From contig UQIH01000008.1 in assembly GCA_900541145.1 (NCBI GenBank), forward strand, positions 1-64,000: a stretch of 64,000 nucleotides of DNA, written 5' to 3'. Below, in pieces: positions 8,002 to 17,021 of this stretch. The notes below the pieces were generated by a model. It was not told the origin of the DNA. It searched no databases and saw nothing but the letters and a program-made list of their open reading frames with translations. The stretch's first letter is position 1. Each line of letters begins with the position of its first letter. Made by a program: the position numbers and the translations under genes. This DNA comes from an uncultured Collinsella sp. Lineage in GTDB: Bacteria > Actinomycetota > Coriobacteriia > Coriobacteriales > Coriobacteriaceae.

Positions 8002-8475
8002 TTAGATGAGGTCGGCGACGGAGACGGGCTTGTCGGCGGGCACGAACTGTGCCGTCACCTTGACGCCGCGGGCGATGAGTGCCTTGTAGCTCTGGACGTT
8101 CTCGGCGGAGGCATAGGCGCGCTGGGTGAGCTGGACGCCGCCCTCCTTGACAAGAGAGCCGCCGACGATCAGCGACGGGAGCTCGATGCCCGACTCGACC
8201 AGGTGAAGGATCGTCTCGGGCTCCTTGGCGATGACAAAGACCTTCTCGCGGTCGTACTTGCCCGCCGCGAAGTTCTTGAGCGCGGTCTGCTCGGAGATGA
8301 TCGAGACGGCCATGCCCGCGGGGCGCGCCATCCTCATAGTGGACTTCAGGACCTCGTCGCCGGCGACCTTGTCGTCGATGACCATGACTCGGGTCGCGCC
8401 CGACACCGGGGCCCACTGCGTCACGATGATGCCGTGAAGCAGGCGATTGTCGATTCGTGCCATAACAACACTCAT
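8002..8475 (-). CDS. PTS mannose-family EIIB component
   Basis: 157 aa from the ATG at 8475, which has an ATAGGAGCAAAC leader. An upstream in-frame codon at 8544 lacks a ribosome site. ARIDNRLLHGIIVTQW carries the phosphorylated histidine (residue 14). ALIARGVKVTAQFVPADKP is the usual C-terminal block. First gene of the sugar operon, downstream of the broken levR. EIIB passes phosphate from EIIA to the incoming sugar. Confidence 0.9.
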   Translation of the reverse strand: MSVVMARIDNRLLHGIIVTQWAPVSGATRVMVIDDKVAGDEVLKSTMRMARPAGMAVSIISEQTALKNFAAGKYDREKVFVIAKEPETILHLVESGIELPSLIVGGSLVKEGGVQLTQRAYASAENVQSYKALIARGVKVTAQFVPADKPVSVADLI

Positions 8476-8598
8476 GTTTGCTCCTATCAAATGAAGTTTT
8501 ACGTTCGGTACTGCCTCGGCGCTATCCGGATTCGCGCCGGGCAAGGGGTTATCGGATTATTGAGGACGCGCGGTCAGCTTGCGGCGGCGCGGGGAAGG

Positions 8599-9291
8599 TC
8601 ACTCGTCGAGCAGGAGGTCCGAGGAGCCGAGGCGCTCTTCTCGCGCCGGGGCGGCGCTCACGCTTATGTAGTCGAAGACATATGCGATCTCGCTTACGGG
8701 AACCTCTACGCGATAGCGCGTCGAGATGCTCGAGAAGCTCTGCCTGAAGGACTCGATGAAATCGGCGCGTTCCTCCTCGAAGCGGTCCTGGCCAACGTAG
8801 GTCTCAATGGGGTTTCTGGTAACAAGGCGCTCGACGAGACAGCAGAGGTGGACGTAGAGCCCAATGATGGCGTTGCTGCCGATCTTCTCGCCTGTCCTGC
8901 GCTGAAGCTCGTGCACGGCGCTCTCGATCTCATGGAATAGCCGCTCCGGGTCGAGGATGGTGATGGAGCGGATGACGTTCTGCAGCGTCATGTTCGAGAG
9001 CAGCTTCTCGTGGAAAGAAGAGAGCTCGGAAGCGTCAAGCCACCTGCCGAACACGGCATCGACCTTAGAGGCGGACGCCGTCGACATGATGTCCTCGAGG
9101 GCGACGAAAGGGACGGAGGCGACCCCGGGGTCTCCCGTGCCGATGACGGCGCAGACGCGGTGCTCGGAGAAAACGGCGTCGTTCGACCCGTTCGCGACGA
9201 GCTGCTTGAAGGCCCTCGTGAGCAGGCGCGCGCCTATGGTGCGCGAGGTCCCTTGCGGGGCGTCGTTACCGCGAGAAAAGCGTCGAATCAA
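8599..9291 (-). pseudogene. levR: LevR-type sigma-54 activator, C-terminal fragment
   Basis: About 230 residues remain. AVIGTGDPGVASVPFVALED matches the segment after the EIIA-like domain of LevR/ManR activators. It is followed by a PRD domain with LYVHLCCLVERL and SFSSISTRYRVEV. Full LevR proteins are roughly 850-950 aa with an AAA+ sigma-54 domain, absent here. The apparent start is a TTG inside the 3' end of the integrase gene at 9266, so an insertion removed the front. The fragment lies just upstream of the PTS operon it presumably once controlled. No -24/-12 promoter was seen in 8476-8598. Confidence 0.75.
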
Positions 9292-10267
9292 GCAGCGTTG
9301 CCGCCGATCCGTCCGCCATCGGCAGGGCGTGCGCGTAGCACGACATAGTCACTTCGGCAGAGGAATGGCCCAGACGCATCTGGACGGTTTTCACATCGGT
9401 GCCGTTAGAGATTAAAAGCGTCGCGTGGGTGTGGCGAAGCTCATGGAAACGCAGACCCTTCCAGCCGCCTTTGTCCGCCCAGGAGCGCCACCAATGCTCG
9501 AAGGCGTTCAGGCTCGCGCGTTCGCCTTCTGCGTTGCACATGATGAAAGCGCTCTGCGACCAGTCCTTCTCTGGGAAGCTCTCTTCTTGCCATGCCCGCA
9601 TCTTCGCTAATAGCTTGCATAGCTTTTCCCCGATTGCGATGTTCCTGATGCTCGCCACACTTTTGGGCCTTCCTAAGGAGCCATCCCCCTTGATGGCCTT
9701 GCTTACACTCAGTCGCATCTTTGTATCGTTGAAATCATCCCAACTAAGGGCGAATATCTCCCCCCGGCGCAACCCCGTGGCAACCGCTATACACACCGCC
9801 AGCGCGAACGAAGCACGCGCGACGTCGCTGCTTGACAAGTTCTTACTGAAAGATCTGCTTGCCGCACGTGCGAGTTTGGTCGCTTGGCCCTGGGTGAGAA
9901 ACTGCGATTGCCGATAATTTGCCCTCGGCCTGGTCACGCGTGCGAACGGGTTCTTACTGGCGAAGCCTCGTTCAACCGCCCAGACGCATGCCTGGCTGCC
10001 GGCTAGATGCGCCGCCCTGAGGGTAGCTGTCGAGAGACCCTTATTCTGTCGGCCGCCTTTGCTTCCTAAATGCATTAAGGCGGCGCTTACCTGGGACGGC
10101 TCTATTTGGTCGATTTCCGCTTCTGCCATCCATGGCGAGAACAGCAGGGCCTTCTGAGCTGCCTTGCGCGCCGTATACGGCGATACGTACTGCAGGCTTT
10201 CACGTTCGGCCGCCCATAGCTCCACGACTGCGCGGTAAGTCATCGTCTTGTCTTCCTCTTGGTTCAT
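9266..10267 (-). CDS. Tyrosine recombinase / integrase (levR-proximal)
   Basis: 333 aa from the ATG at 10267 with an AGAGAGGAATCC site. It has an N-terminal SAM-like core-binding domain (TYRAVVELWAAERES onward) and a C-terminal catalytic domain with TGLRRGEIFALSWDD (first Arg), HELRHTHATLLISNG (His-x-x-Arg), LGHSSAEVTM and the nucleophile in SCYAHALP. All key residues are present, so it should be active. The gene's 3' end overlaps the broken levR, so its att site probably lies around 9266-9295. It is divergent from pglZ, with 156 bp between them. Confidence 0.88.
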   Translation of the reverse strand: MNQEEDKTMTYRAVVELWAAERESLQYVSPYTARKAAQKALLFSPWMAEAEIDQIEPSQVSAALMHLGSKGGRQNKGLSTATLRAAHLAGSQACVWAVERGFASKNPFARVTRPRANYRQSQFLTQGQATKLARAASRSFSKNLSSSDVARASFALAVCIAVATGLRRGEIFALSWDDFNDTKMRLSVSKAIKGDGSLGRPKSVASIRNIAIGEKLCKLLAKMRAWQEESFPEKDWSQSAFIMCNAEGERASLNAFEHWWRSWADKGGWKGLRFHELRHTHATLLISNGTDVKTVQMRLGHSSAEVTMSCYAHALPMADGSAATLLDSTLFSR

Positions 10268-10423
10268 GGATTCCTCTCTTTCTGTTCTATAAACGGACCG
10301 GTCGGATTGCCGGTCAAGCACAATGGAAGCGGGTCGAGAGAGGTTTGTTGGTGTTGTGGGATAATAGAAAGGTTAAAAAGGCAATTAGCGGTTGGTCATT
10401 ATTTGGGAAAGCGTGGTTCGCGT

Positions 10424-13054
10424 ATGGCGCAGCAAGATGCGGTTGAGCAGCTTAAAGACAGGTTTGCGAAACCCCTCGAGGAATTCGAGCAGCGACGCGT
10501 GGTGTTCTGGCATGACGTCGACGGGTCGTTTGAAGGCCAATTCGAGTCCCTTGCCAAAGAAGGAATCCCGTCCGAGAGAACCGTCCGCTTGCTTAAGCTG
10601 TCCGACAGCAATCGCTTTGTCGCCAAGCGCGAGCTCTATCGCCTGCATGCCGGCGACGATTTCCTCGTGTATACGACGGAGCCCAAAGATTTCTCGCCGA
10701 AAGCGCTTGAAAAGAACTGGCTTGCCGATGTCGAGATTTACTCTGAGCACTTCCAGGCCGATTTCGCATCGCTGCTTGCCGAAAGCCTTGGAGCAAAGGA
10801 CGCCGCCATAGAAGGCGTGTCCATGTTCAGGCAGTTCTTCAACGCGACCGATCGCAGGGCGAGGTTCGTAAAGCTCATGCCGCAGGCGGAAACGAAGGCG
10901 GATGTCGCTCTCGGCGTGATCGGGGCTACCTTGGGAGCGAGCGATTTGTCGCTCGAGACCATCGTCAGAACGTATCTCGTTTTGCTCTGCGAAGGGTCAG
11001 AGCCTTTGGGCCAGCTCTCGAAATACGGGGCTGACTCGCTATTCGCATCGCTCGTTTCGAAAAGAATCGGTTACAACGGCGATTTGCTCTCGCGCGACGA
11101 CTTCGCTGCGCATCTCTTGCTCACGGCGTTGTCCACACAATTGCCCGGCGAGTTCCTCGAAGGCCTCGAGGGCAGGATCTCGATTCCGCACGGCCAGCCG
11201 TGCCTTAACGTGGTGCGAGCCTGGATGGGCGATGAAAAATCGCTCGTCGTGCTGTTCGAGCTCGCTCGCGACACCGAGCGGCTTTGCGGCCTTGCGAAGC
11301 GTTTCTCGGAAATCCCCCTCGTGCAGCTGCAGGCCGCCGATGTGTTCCCGTGCATCAATGAGTGCATTTTAGCAAGCCTCCTGGGAAGCATGGCCCAAGG
11401 CGCCGACCGCTTTGACGAGGCGTTGCAGATTGCGCAGAGGCGCAAAGACCTGAAATGGTTCTCGCGTGTGGAGCCGTTTTTTTCCGCCCTTGAGGCGTCC
11501 GCCCATATGCAGCGATTCTATCGCGAGCACGCGCAAGGCTTCCATGTCGCTGTCGCGTGCGACGTGTGGCGCGCCTACACGGGCGAATGGCGCATGATGG
11601 ACTTCTGGTACCGAACTTTCTGCTCGGAATTCGACCGTTGCGGCAAGTCGTCCTTCGATATAGCCGGCGGCGTGACCGACGAGCTTGAGAACCTCGCCGC
11701 ATGGGTCGAAGGCGTATACGTCAATTGGTTTCTGTCCGAGACGAACCGTTGCTGGGTGAACGCCGCGGAAGATCAGTGGAGCAAGTCTGGCTACATCGAG
11801 GGCGTACCCAGGCAGCGCCGCTTTTTCGACGAATTCGTGCTTGCCGGCTCCGGCGATGTGAAAAGGACGCTGGTTATCATCAGCGATGCTCTTCGCTTCG
11901 AGGTCGCCGACGAGCTTGCCCAACGCCTCCAGCGCGCCACAGCGGGGACGGCTGAGCTGAAAAGCATGCAAGGCGTGTTCCCGTCGGTTACGGAATTCGG
12001 CATGGCGGCGTTGCTCCCGCACAATTCGATGGGATTGCGGGAATCTGACATGGCGGTCTTCCTTGATGGCGACGTCCCCGTTGCCTCCACCGAGGAGCGG
12101 GAGGCTGCGCTTAGGCGCCGCAAACCCAAGGGACGCTGCATCCAGAGCAAAACGCTACTCGCAGCGAAGAGATCAGCCCGCAAGCAGCTCGTGGGCGACG
12201 CAGACGTCGTTTACGTGTACCACAACAAGATCGATGCCGTAGGCGAGGATTTCAACACCGAGCATATGGTGTTCGACGCCTGCGAAACCGCGATAGAAGA
12301 CCTGGTGGCATTAGTGAAGAGCTCCGTCAACGATTTAAACATCAGCAGGGTTCTCATAACCGCCGACCACGGCTTCCTTTACACGCGCAACCCCCTTGAG
12401 GAGCGCAGTAAGGTGTCGGCGGCGGATGCATCAGCAAGGGTCGTGAAGCAGGGTCGGCGCTATCTTGTGAGCGACGAGCCCGGCGTCGATGACGTGCTGT
12501 TCGTAAAGATGAACATGGATGACATCGACGGCGGCGCGTACACGGGCCTCGCCCCGCGCGAATGCGTGCGCATCAAGAAAGCGGGGCCTGGCGACAACTA
12601 CGTTCATGGGGGGCTGAGCCTTCAGGAGTGCTGCGTGCCGGTCGTGGAGTTCAGGAACAGGCGCTCAGGGGCCAAAGGGTTTGAAGAGCGCCAGAGGGCG
12701 GGCTTTAAGCTGCTCTCGACGTCGCGCCGCATCACTTCGATGCTGTTCCACGTCGAGCTTTTCCAGACCGAGGCGGTGGGCGGCAAAATCCTGCCGGCCG
12801 AGTACGAAATCACTCTGCTCGACGCTTCGGGAAACGCAGTGAGCGACACGCGTCCGGCGCATGCAGACATGGCGACAACGGACGAGACGGTGCGCGTTTC
12901 GCGTATCCAGCTCGGGCTGAAAGCGGGCAGGCAATACGACCCCAAGAAACCTTATTACTTGTCGTGTCGCAGCAAAGATGACGGCAGCGAGGCGTGGCGT
13001 CAGGAATTCAGCGTCGAGATAGCGTTCGTCCCCATGGACGACTTCGATTTCTAA
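10424..13054 (+). CDS. pglZ: PglZ, BREX type 1 phosphatase-like protein
   Basis: 876 aa, the usual size for BREX-1 PglZ (about 840-880). The N-terminal region has the family pattern RRVVFWHDVDGSFEGQFE. The alkaline-phosphatase-fold core shows VIISDALRFEVADEL (metal Asp), ITADHGFLYTRNP (DHG motif) and VHGGLSLQECCVPVVEF. The ATG at 10424 gives the MAQQDAVEQLKDRF start expected for the family. A longer frame from 10259 runs back into integrase DNA. In complete BREX loci PglZ works with BrxA, BrxB, BrxC, PglX and BrxL in phage exclusion. Here only BrxL follows, 12 bases downstream. Confidence 0.9.
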   Translation: MAQQDAVEQLKDRFAKPLEEFEQRRVVFWHDVDGSFEGQFESLAKEGIPSERTVRLLKLSDSNRFVAKRELYRLHAGDDFLVYTTEPKDFSPKALEKNWLADVEIYSEHFQADFASLLAESLGAKDAAIEGVSMFRQFFNATDRRARFVKLMPQAETKADVALGVIGATLGASDLSLETIVRTYLVLLCEGSEPLGQLSKYGADSLFASLVSKRIGYNGDLLSRDDFAAHLLLTALSTQLPGEFLEGLEGRISIPHGQPCLNVVRAWMGDEKSLVVLFELARDTERLCGLAKRFSEIPLVQLQAADVFPCINECILASLLGSMAQGADRFDEALQIAQRRKDLKWFSRVEPFFSALEASAHMQRFYREHAQGFHVAVACDVWRAYTGEWRMMDFWYRTFCSEFDRCGKSSFDIAGGVTDELENLAAWVEGVYVNWFLSETNRCWVNAAEDQWSKSGYIEGVPRQRRFFDEFVLAGSGDVKRTLVIISDALRFEVADELAQRLQRATAGTAELKSMQGVFPSVTEFGMAALLPHNSMGLRESDMAVFLDGDVPVASTEEREAALRRRKPKGRCIQSKTLLAAKRSARKQLVGDADVVYVYHNKIDAVGEDFNTEHMVFDACETAIEDLVALVKSSVNDLNISRVLITADHGFLYTRNPLEERSKVSAADASARVVKQGRRYLVSDEPGVDDVLFVKMNMDDIDGGAYTGLAPRECVRIKKAGPGDNYVHGGLSLQECCVPVVEFRNRRSGAKGFEERQRAGFKLLSTSRRITSMLFHVELFQTEAVGGKILPAEYEITLLDASGNAVSDTRPAHADMATTDETVRVSRIQLGLKAGRQYDPKKPYYLSCRSKDDGSEAWRQEFSVEIAFVPMDDFDF

Positions 13055-13066
13055 GGAGCTACCAGT

Positions 13067-15229
13067 ATGGAAGAACAGGGCGGCGCGGCGATCGACTATC
13101 GCGAGCCTGATGGCCTCGATGCCAAGATCGTTGAGGCTTTTCCCGGAAAAACCGTTCGCAAGGACCTTACCGCCGTCATGAAGCGCGGCGCCAACGTGCC
13201 CACGTTTGTCTTGGAATACCTTCTCGGAATGTACTGCTCGACGGACGACCCCGACATGGTTGAGCAGGGCCTTGCTAGAATTCGGAAGATCCTCACCGAA
13301 AACTACGTGCGCCCAGATGAGTCCGAGCGCATTAAATCGAAGATTTGGGAGCTGAGGCAGTACACGATCATCGACAAAGTGTCGGTGCGCTTCGACGAAT
13401 ACCGGGGAATCCATGTCGCCACGTTCGCCAACCTGAGCATCGATCCCGTCGTCATGCCGGAAGATTACGTGCGCAGCTACCCGAAGATGCTGTGCGGCGG
13501 CATGTGGTGCATTCTGAGGATGGAATACTTTCAGCTCGATGACGAACTGAACGATGAGCTCGCCGATGTATTCGGCGACCCGAAGCCCGCCAGAAAGAGC
13601 AAGAACAGCGGGCCCGAAGACAACCCGTACCGCATTGGCAACCTCACGCCCATCCAAATGCCCAACATCGACTTAGACGACATCATCTCCAAGAGAAAGT
13701 CGTTCACGACCGAAGAATGGATGGACCTACTTCTGCGCTCCGCCGGGTACGAGCCGGATTCGCTTGACCTTCGGACGAAGCTTCATTTCATCGAGCGCAT
13801 GGTGCCTTTGGTCGAGCGCAACTACAACCTTTGTGAGCTTGGGCCGCGCGGAACGGGCAAGAGCCATATCTACAATGAGGTGAGCCCCTACGCCATCCTG
13901 CTTTCCGGCGGGCAAACAACCACAGCGAACCTTTTCGGGCGACTGAATGCGAGCGCGAAGAAGTCTTCATCGCTCGATCGCACGGGCTTGGTTGGAAACT
14001 GGGACGTTGTGGCATTCGACGAGGTTGCGGGTATGCATTTCAAGGACATGAATGCCGTACAGATTCTCAAAGGGTACATGGCCGGCGGCACGTACGCCCG
14101 TGGCAGAGAAAGCTTCAACGGCGATGCGTCGATGGTGTTCGAGGGAAACATCAACGACAGCGTGCAGAACGTGCTCAAAACGACGCACCTGTTCGACCCG
14201 TTCCCACCCGAGTTCAACGAGGATTCTGCCTTCTTCGACCGCATCCACTGCTACCTTCCCGGCTGGGAGGTGCCCAAGATGCGCAGCGATCTGCTCACGA
14301 AGCGTTACGGGCTCATCACCGATTGCCTGAGCGAGTTCTGCAAGGGCATGCGCAAGCGCGACTACACCCATCATCTGGACGATTTCTATAGGCTCAACGG
14401 TGATTTCAACACGCGCGACGAGATAGGAGTGCGCAAGACGTTCAGCGGCCTTATGAAGCTTCTGTTCCCGGACGAGAGGATGTCGCACGACGACGCGAAG
14501 ATGATCCTCGATTACGCCATCGAGGGGCGCAGACGCGTCAAGGAGCAGTTGAAGATCATGGCCGGTATCGAATTCATGGATGTCAACCTCGGCTACAGCG
14601 AGCTGGACAATCCGGCCGCCGTAACGATCGTCGGCGTGCCCGAGCAAAGCGACAACAGCCTCGTGCCAGAGACGCCGCTGCAGGCGGGACACGTCTTCGG
14701 AATAGGCAGGAGCATCGAGGGCAAACACGCCGTGTACAAACTCGAGAACAAAGCCATCGCGGGCAGTTGCCACTTCCAAAGCGAGGGCATCGGGTCGAGA
14801 GGCGCCCGCGAAAGCATCGATGCGGCTTGGAATTACTTCGTGAACAACGCGAACAGGGTCGCTGCCGGCATGCATCTCGATAAAAAGGATTATCTGCTGT
14901 TCTTCAACGACCTGCAAGCAAAAGGGCCGAGTGACGAGGTGAGTCTGGCGGAGTTCGTGGGTCTGTGCTCTGCGGCTTGCAACAGGCCCGTCGCCGCAGG
15001 CTTGGCGATCCCTGGCGTTCTTCGCCTTTCCGGCTCCATGGATGAGGTTAAAGGCCTTGAGGACATTCTGCGCGTAGCGAAGAATGCCGGCGCGAAGCGG
15101 ATCCTTCTGCCTTTCGGCGCCATCAAGGATTTGCAGGCCATCCCGATGGAGCTCGCTAGTAGCGTGAGCCCCGATTTCTACCCGGACGGAGACGCCGTTT
15201 CGGCTGCACGAAAGGCATTAGGGATATAG
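13067..15229 (+). CDS. brxL: BrxL, Lon-like AAA+ protein of BREX
   Basis: 720 aa with an AAGGAGCTACCAGT leader. The AAA+ domain has Walker A GPRGTGKSH (near residue 263) and Walker B DVVAFDEVAG. The segment FEGNINDSVQNVLKTTHLFD is typical of BrxL. A C-terminal Lon-protease-like domain contains KGPSDEVSLAEFVGLC (the GPS serine position) and MDEVKGLEDILRVAKNAG, where the usual catalytic lysine is not obvious. BrxL forms DNA-binding ring assemblies in BREX defence. The stop overlaps the next gene by translational coupling. Confidence 0.9.
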   Translation: MEEQGGAAIDYREPDGLDAKIVEAFPGKTVRKDLTAVMKRGANVPTFVLEYLLGMYCSTDDPDMVEQGLARIRKILTENYVRPDESERIKSKIWELRQYTIIDKVSVRFDEYRGIHVATFANLSIDPVVMPEDYVRSYPKMLCGGMWCILRMEYFQLDDELNDELADVFGDPKPARKSKNSGPEDNPYRIGNLTPIQMPNIDLDDIISKRKSFTTEEWMDLLLRSAGYEPDSLDLRTKLHFIERMVPLVERNYNLCELGPRGTGKSHIYNEVSPYAILLSGGQTTTANLFGRLNASAKKSSSLDRTGLVGNWDVVAFDEVAGMHFKDMNAVQILKGYMAGGTYARGRESFNGDASMVFEGNINDSVQNVLKTTHLFDPFPPEFNEDSAFFDRIHCYLPGWEVPKMRSDLLTKRYGLITDCLSEFCKGMRKRDYTHHLDDFYRLNGDFNTRDEIGVRKTFSGLMKLLFPDERMSHDDAKMILDYAIEGRRRVKEQLKIMAGIEFMDVNLGYSELDNPAAVTIVGVPEQSDNSLVPETPLQAGHVFGIGRSIEGKHAVYKLENKAIAGSCHFQSEGIGSRGARESIDAAWNYFVNNANRVAAGMHLDKKDYLLFFNDLQAKGPSDEVSLAEFVGLCSAACNRPVAAGLAIPGVLRLSGSMDEVKGLEDILRVAKNAGAKRILLPFGAIKDLQAIPMELASSVSPDFYPDGDAVSAARKALGI

Positions 15230-15231
15230 TG

Positions 15232-16164
15232 ATGGCGAAGTACAACCTCGATAAACTCAAGAAGGTCGATCTGCGCGATGTATGGCCTCATGAGGCGCTT
15301 GACTTCACCAAGTGGCTCTCCGAGGAGCCCAACCTTGCCATGCTGAGCGCTGCAGTCGGCATTGAGCTCGAACTTATAGAGACCGAGTCGTCGGTGGGCT
15401 CGTTCAACGTCGACATCTATGCGCAGGAAGCCGGCACCGGGCGCAAGGTGATAATCGAGAACCAGCTCGAGGACACCAACCACGACCACCTAGGCAAAGT
15501 AATCACCTACGCCGCCGGCAAGGGCGCCGAGGTCGTCATATGGGTGGTGGCCCGCGCACGCGACGAGCACCGTCAGGCCATCGAGTGGCTCAACCAGCAC
15601 ACCGACAGCGATTTCGGGTTCTTCCTGGTGGAGGTAGAGCTGTGGTCCATCGGAGACTCCCTGCCCGCGCCGCGCTTCTCCGTGGTCGAGCAGCCCAACG
15701 AGTGGACGAAGGCGATCAAGCTCAGCGAGGGCCTCTCAGGGACCGAACGTGTCAAGCTATCGTACTGGACCAAATATCGCGAGGTGGCCCAGGCGACTCC
15801 CGAGTTTTTGAAGGTTTTCAACCCGCAGAAGCCCTCGAAAAACCACTGGACCACTCTGCGCTGCGACACGTCCGCCTATCACATCGGCCTGCTTATAGAC
15901 ACGCAGCGCGGCCGTATTGGCATCGAGTTCTACGTGCCCGACGACAAGGAAATCGGCCGCAAGGCCATCGACAACACCAGTTTGTTTGAAAAGCGTCTCG
16001 GCCTTGCGGCCACACCTTTTGACGCCAAGAAGGCATCGGGGCTTCGCTTCTACAAAGACGGCTGCAAGATTAAGGACAACGAGACCGCCTGGCCGGGATT
16101 CATATCGGAGCAGCTCAGGTGGGCTCTCACTATGAAGCAAGTAATCGGTGAGCTCGAGCTCTAG
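15232..16164 (+). CDS. DUF4268 protein with PD-(D/E)XK nuclease-like N-terminus
   Basis: 310 aa. The N-terminal half has the restriction-nuclease-like pattern VGSFNVDIYAQEAG ... KVIIENQLEDTNHDHLGK followed by VITYAAGKGAEVVIWVV. The C-terminal half (KNHWTTLRCDTSAYHIGLLI onward) matches DUF4268. The position expected to be E-x-K reads E-N-Q, a variant seen in this family. The ATG at 15232 lies 2 bases after the brxL stop. A GTG at 15229 overlapping that stop is also possible. As third gene of the pglZ-brxL cassette it may be the effector that replaces missing BREX parts; that is inference. Confidence 0.75.
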   Translation: MAKYNLDKLKKVDLRDVWPHEALDFTKWLSEEPNLAMLSAAVGIELELIETESSVGSFNVDIYAQEAGTGRKVIIENQLEDTNHDHLGKVITYAAGKGAEVVIWVVARARDEHRQAIEWLNQHTDSDFGFFLVEVELWSIGDSLPAPRFSVVEQPNEWTKAIKLSEGLSGTERVKLSYWTKYREVAQATPEFLKVFNPQKPSKNHWTTLRCDTSAYHIGLLIDTQRGRIGIEFYVPDDKEIGRKAIDNTSLFEKRLGLAATPFDAKKASGLRFYKDGCKIKDNETAWPGFISEQLRWALTMKQVIGELEL

Positions 16165-16339
16165 GCGTTCAAGGCCTTACCTTCTCGGTCGTTGAATAAT
16201 TCGATATCGACGAACGTAGTTTTTCTGCTCGGCCACCGGCTGGCTTTGATATCAAAATATCTTGCCACGGGTTTTGGGGATTGGGGCCGCGTGCAATTGT
16301 TTTTCCGCCCGGAGTATTTTGCGATTCTGGGCGACGTCT

Positions 16340-16432
16340 TTATAGCACGCGCTTGCCGATCCATGCCACAAGCCCAATGAAGGCTAGGCATAGTTTTCCG
16401 ATAATGCCGAACACGCATTTAACGATCTTCAT
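16340..16432 (-). CDS. 30-aa single-helix membrane micropeptide
   Basis: The reading MKIVKCVFGIIGKLCLAFIG then LVAWIGKRVL forms one hydrophobic helix with lysines at both ends. Its ATG (16432) overlaps the last codons of the gene at 16419 in a +1 frame, so it can be translated by coupling. The layout resembles small membrane toxins or helper peptides, but no family is recognised. Too short for routine gene finding. Confidence 0.45.
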   Translation of the reverse strand: MKIVKCVFGIIGKLCLAFIGLVAWIGKRVL

Positions 16433-17021
16433 ATTCAAATCCTTCCAGCCAGTTCTCTTCTCGATTGTCGGTTTCTGCTTCGTTCGATGATTGCCCGGGG
16501 CAAGCCGCTTTGAGTCGGTAGACGAGCTCTTCCGAGCAGCCGCAGTGCCGCGGTATCGCATCGCATGCGATACCGCAGTCGGCTTGCGAGACGGCTGAAA
16601 GTTCATCGAACAGCTGCACGATGGTCTCCGCAACCGATTGATTCGGCGTTCCGAGCCATAGCCTTGCGGATCTCATCAGCTTGCCAACATCGACCATCTC
16701 GCCGAGGACGCGCGCTAAGGACACCTCACCGTCAACGGCGACCCACTCGAGTTCGTCCAACTCCGAAGCTTCCGCCAGTAGAAAGCGCCAGCCGCGCCTG
16801 CGCCTTGCAACGGGCGTCTCGTCGTCAGGGCATTCCTCGGCGCACGAAAGGTCGGCGTCGTAATGATGGGCGGCAAGCCACAATCCCGTTTTTGCAAGCT
16901 CGTCGAAGCGCAGTTCGAAGTTTGTGAGCGCGTTCTCTTTTCCCAACGGGCTTGGGGCTGTGAACGACATCGTGTCGAACACGTCGACTCTGCCGTTTTG
17001 ATACGCCATCTCTATCCTCAT
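16419..17021 (-). CDS. Hypothetical protein of the mobilization module
   Basis: 200 aa. I do not recognise the family. It is acidic, with a middle rich in Glu and Asp (VAVDGEVSLARVLGEMVDVG) and four cysteines near the C-terminus (ADCGIACDAIPRHCGCSEE) that could bind a metal or form disulfides. The ATG at 17021 directly follows the relaxase stop and has GAGGTGAACGG upstream, so it belongs to the relaxase operon. A helper role in transfer is inferred from position only. Confidence 0.6.
   Translation of the reverse strand: MRIEMAYQNGRVDVFDTMSFTAPSPLGKENALTNFELRFDELAKTGLWLAAHHYDADLSCAEECPDDETPVARRRRGWRFLLAEASELDELEWVAVDGEVSLARVLGEMVDVGKLMRSARLWLGTPNQSVAETIVQLFDELSAVSQADCGIACDAIPRHCGCSEELVYRLKAACPGQSSNEAETDNREENWLEGFEYEDR

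Noticed and set aside
8476..8598. Sigma-54 (-24/-12) promoter for the PTS operon
   Set aside because: No TGGC-N8-TTGC-type sequence was found in the gap between the levR fragment and EIIB.
7243..8940. 565-codon plus-strand frame over the PTS genes
   Set aside because: Antisense shadow of EIID-EIIB with low-complexity acidic composition.
15580..15590. CCATCGAGTGG, matching the guaA 3' end, as a second att copy
   Set aside because: It lies inside the DUF4268 gene, is inverted relative to guaA and only 11 bp long, so it is probably chance.
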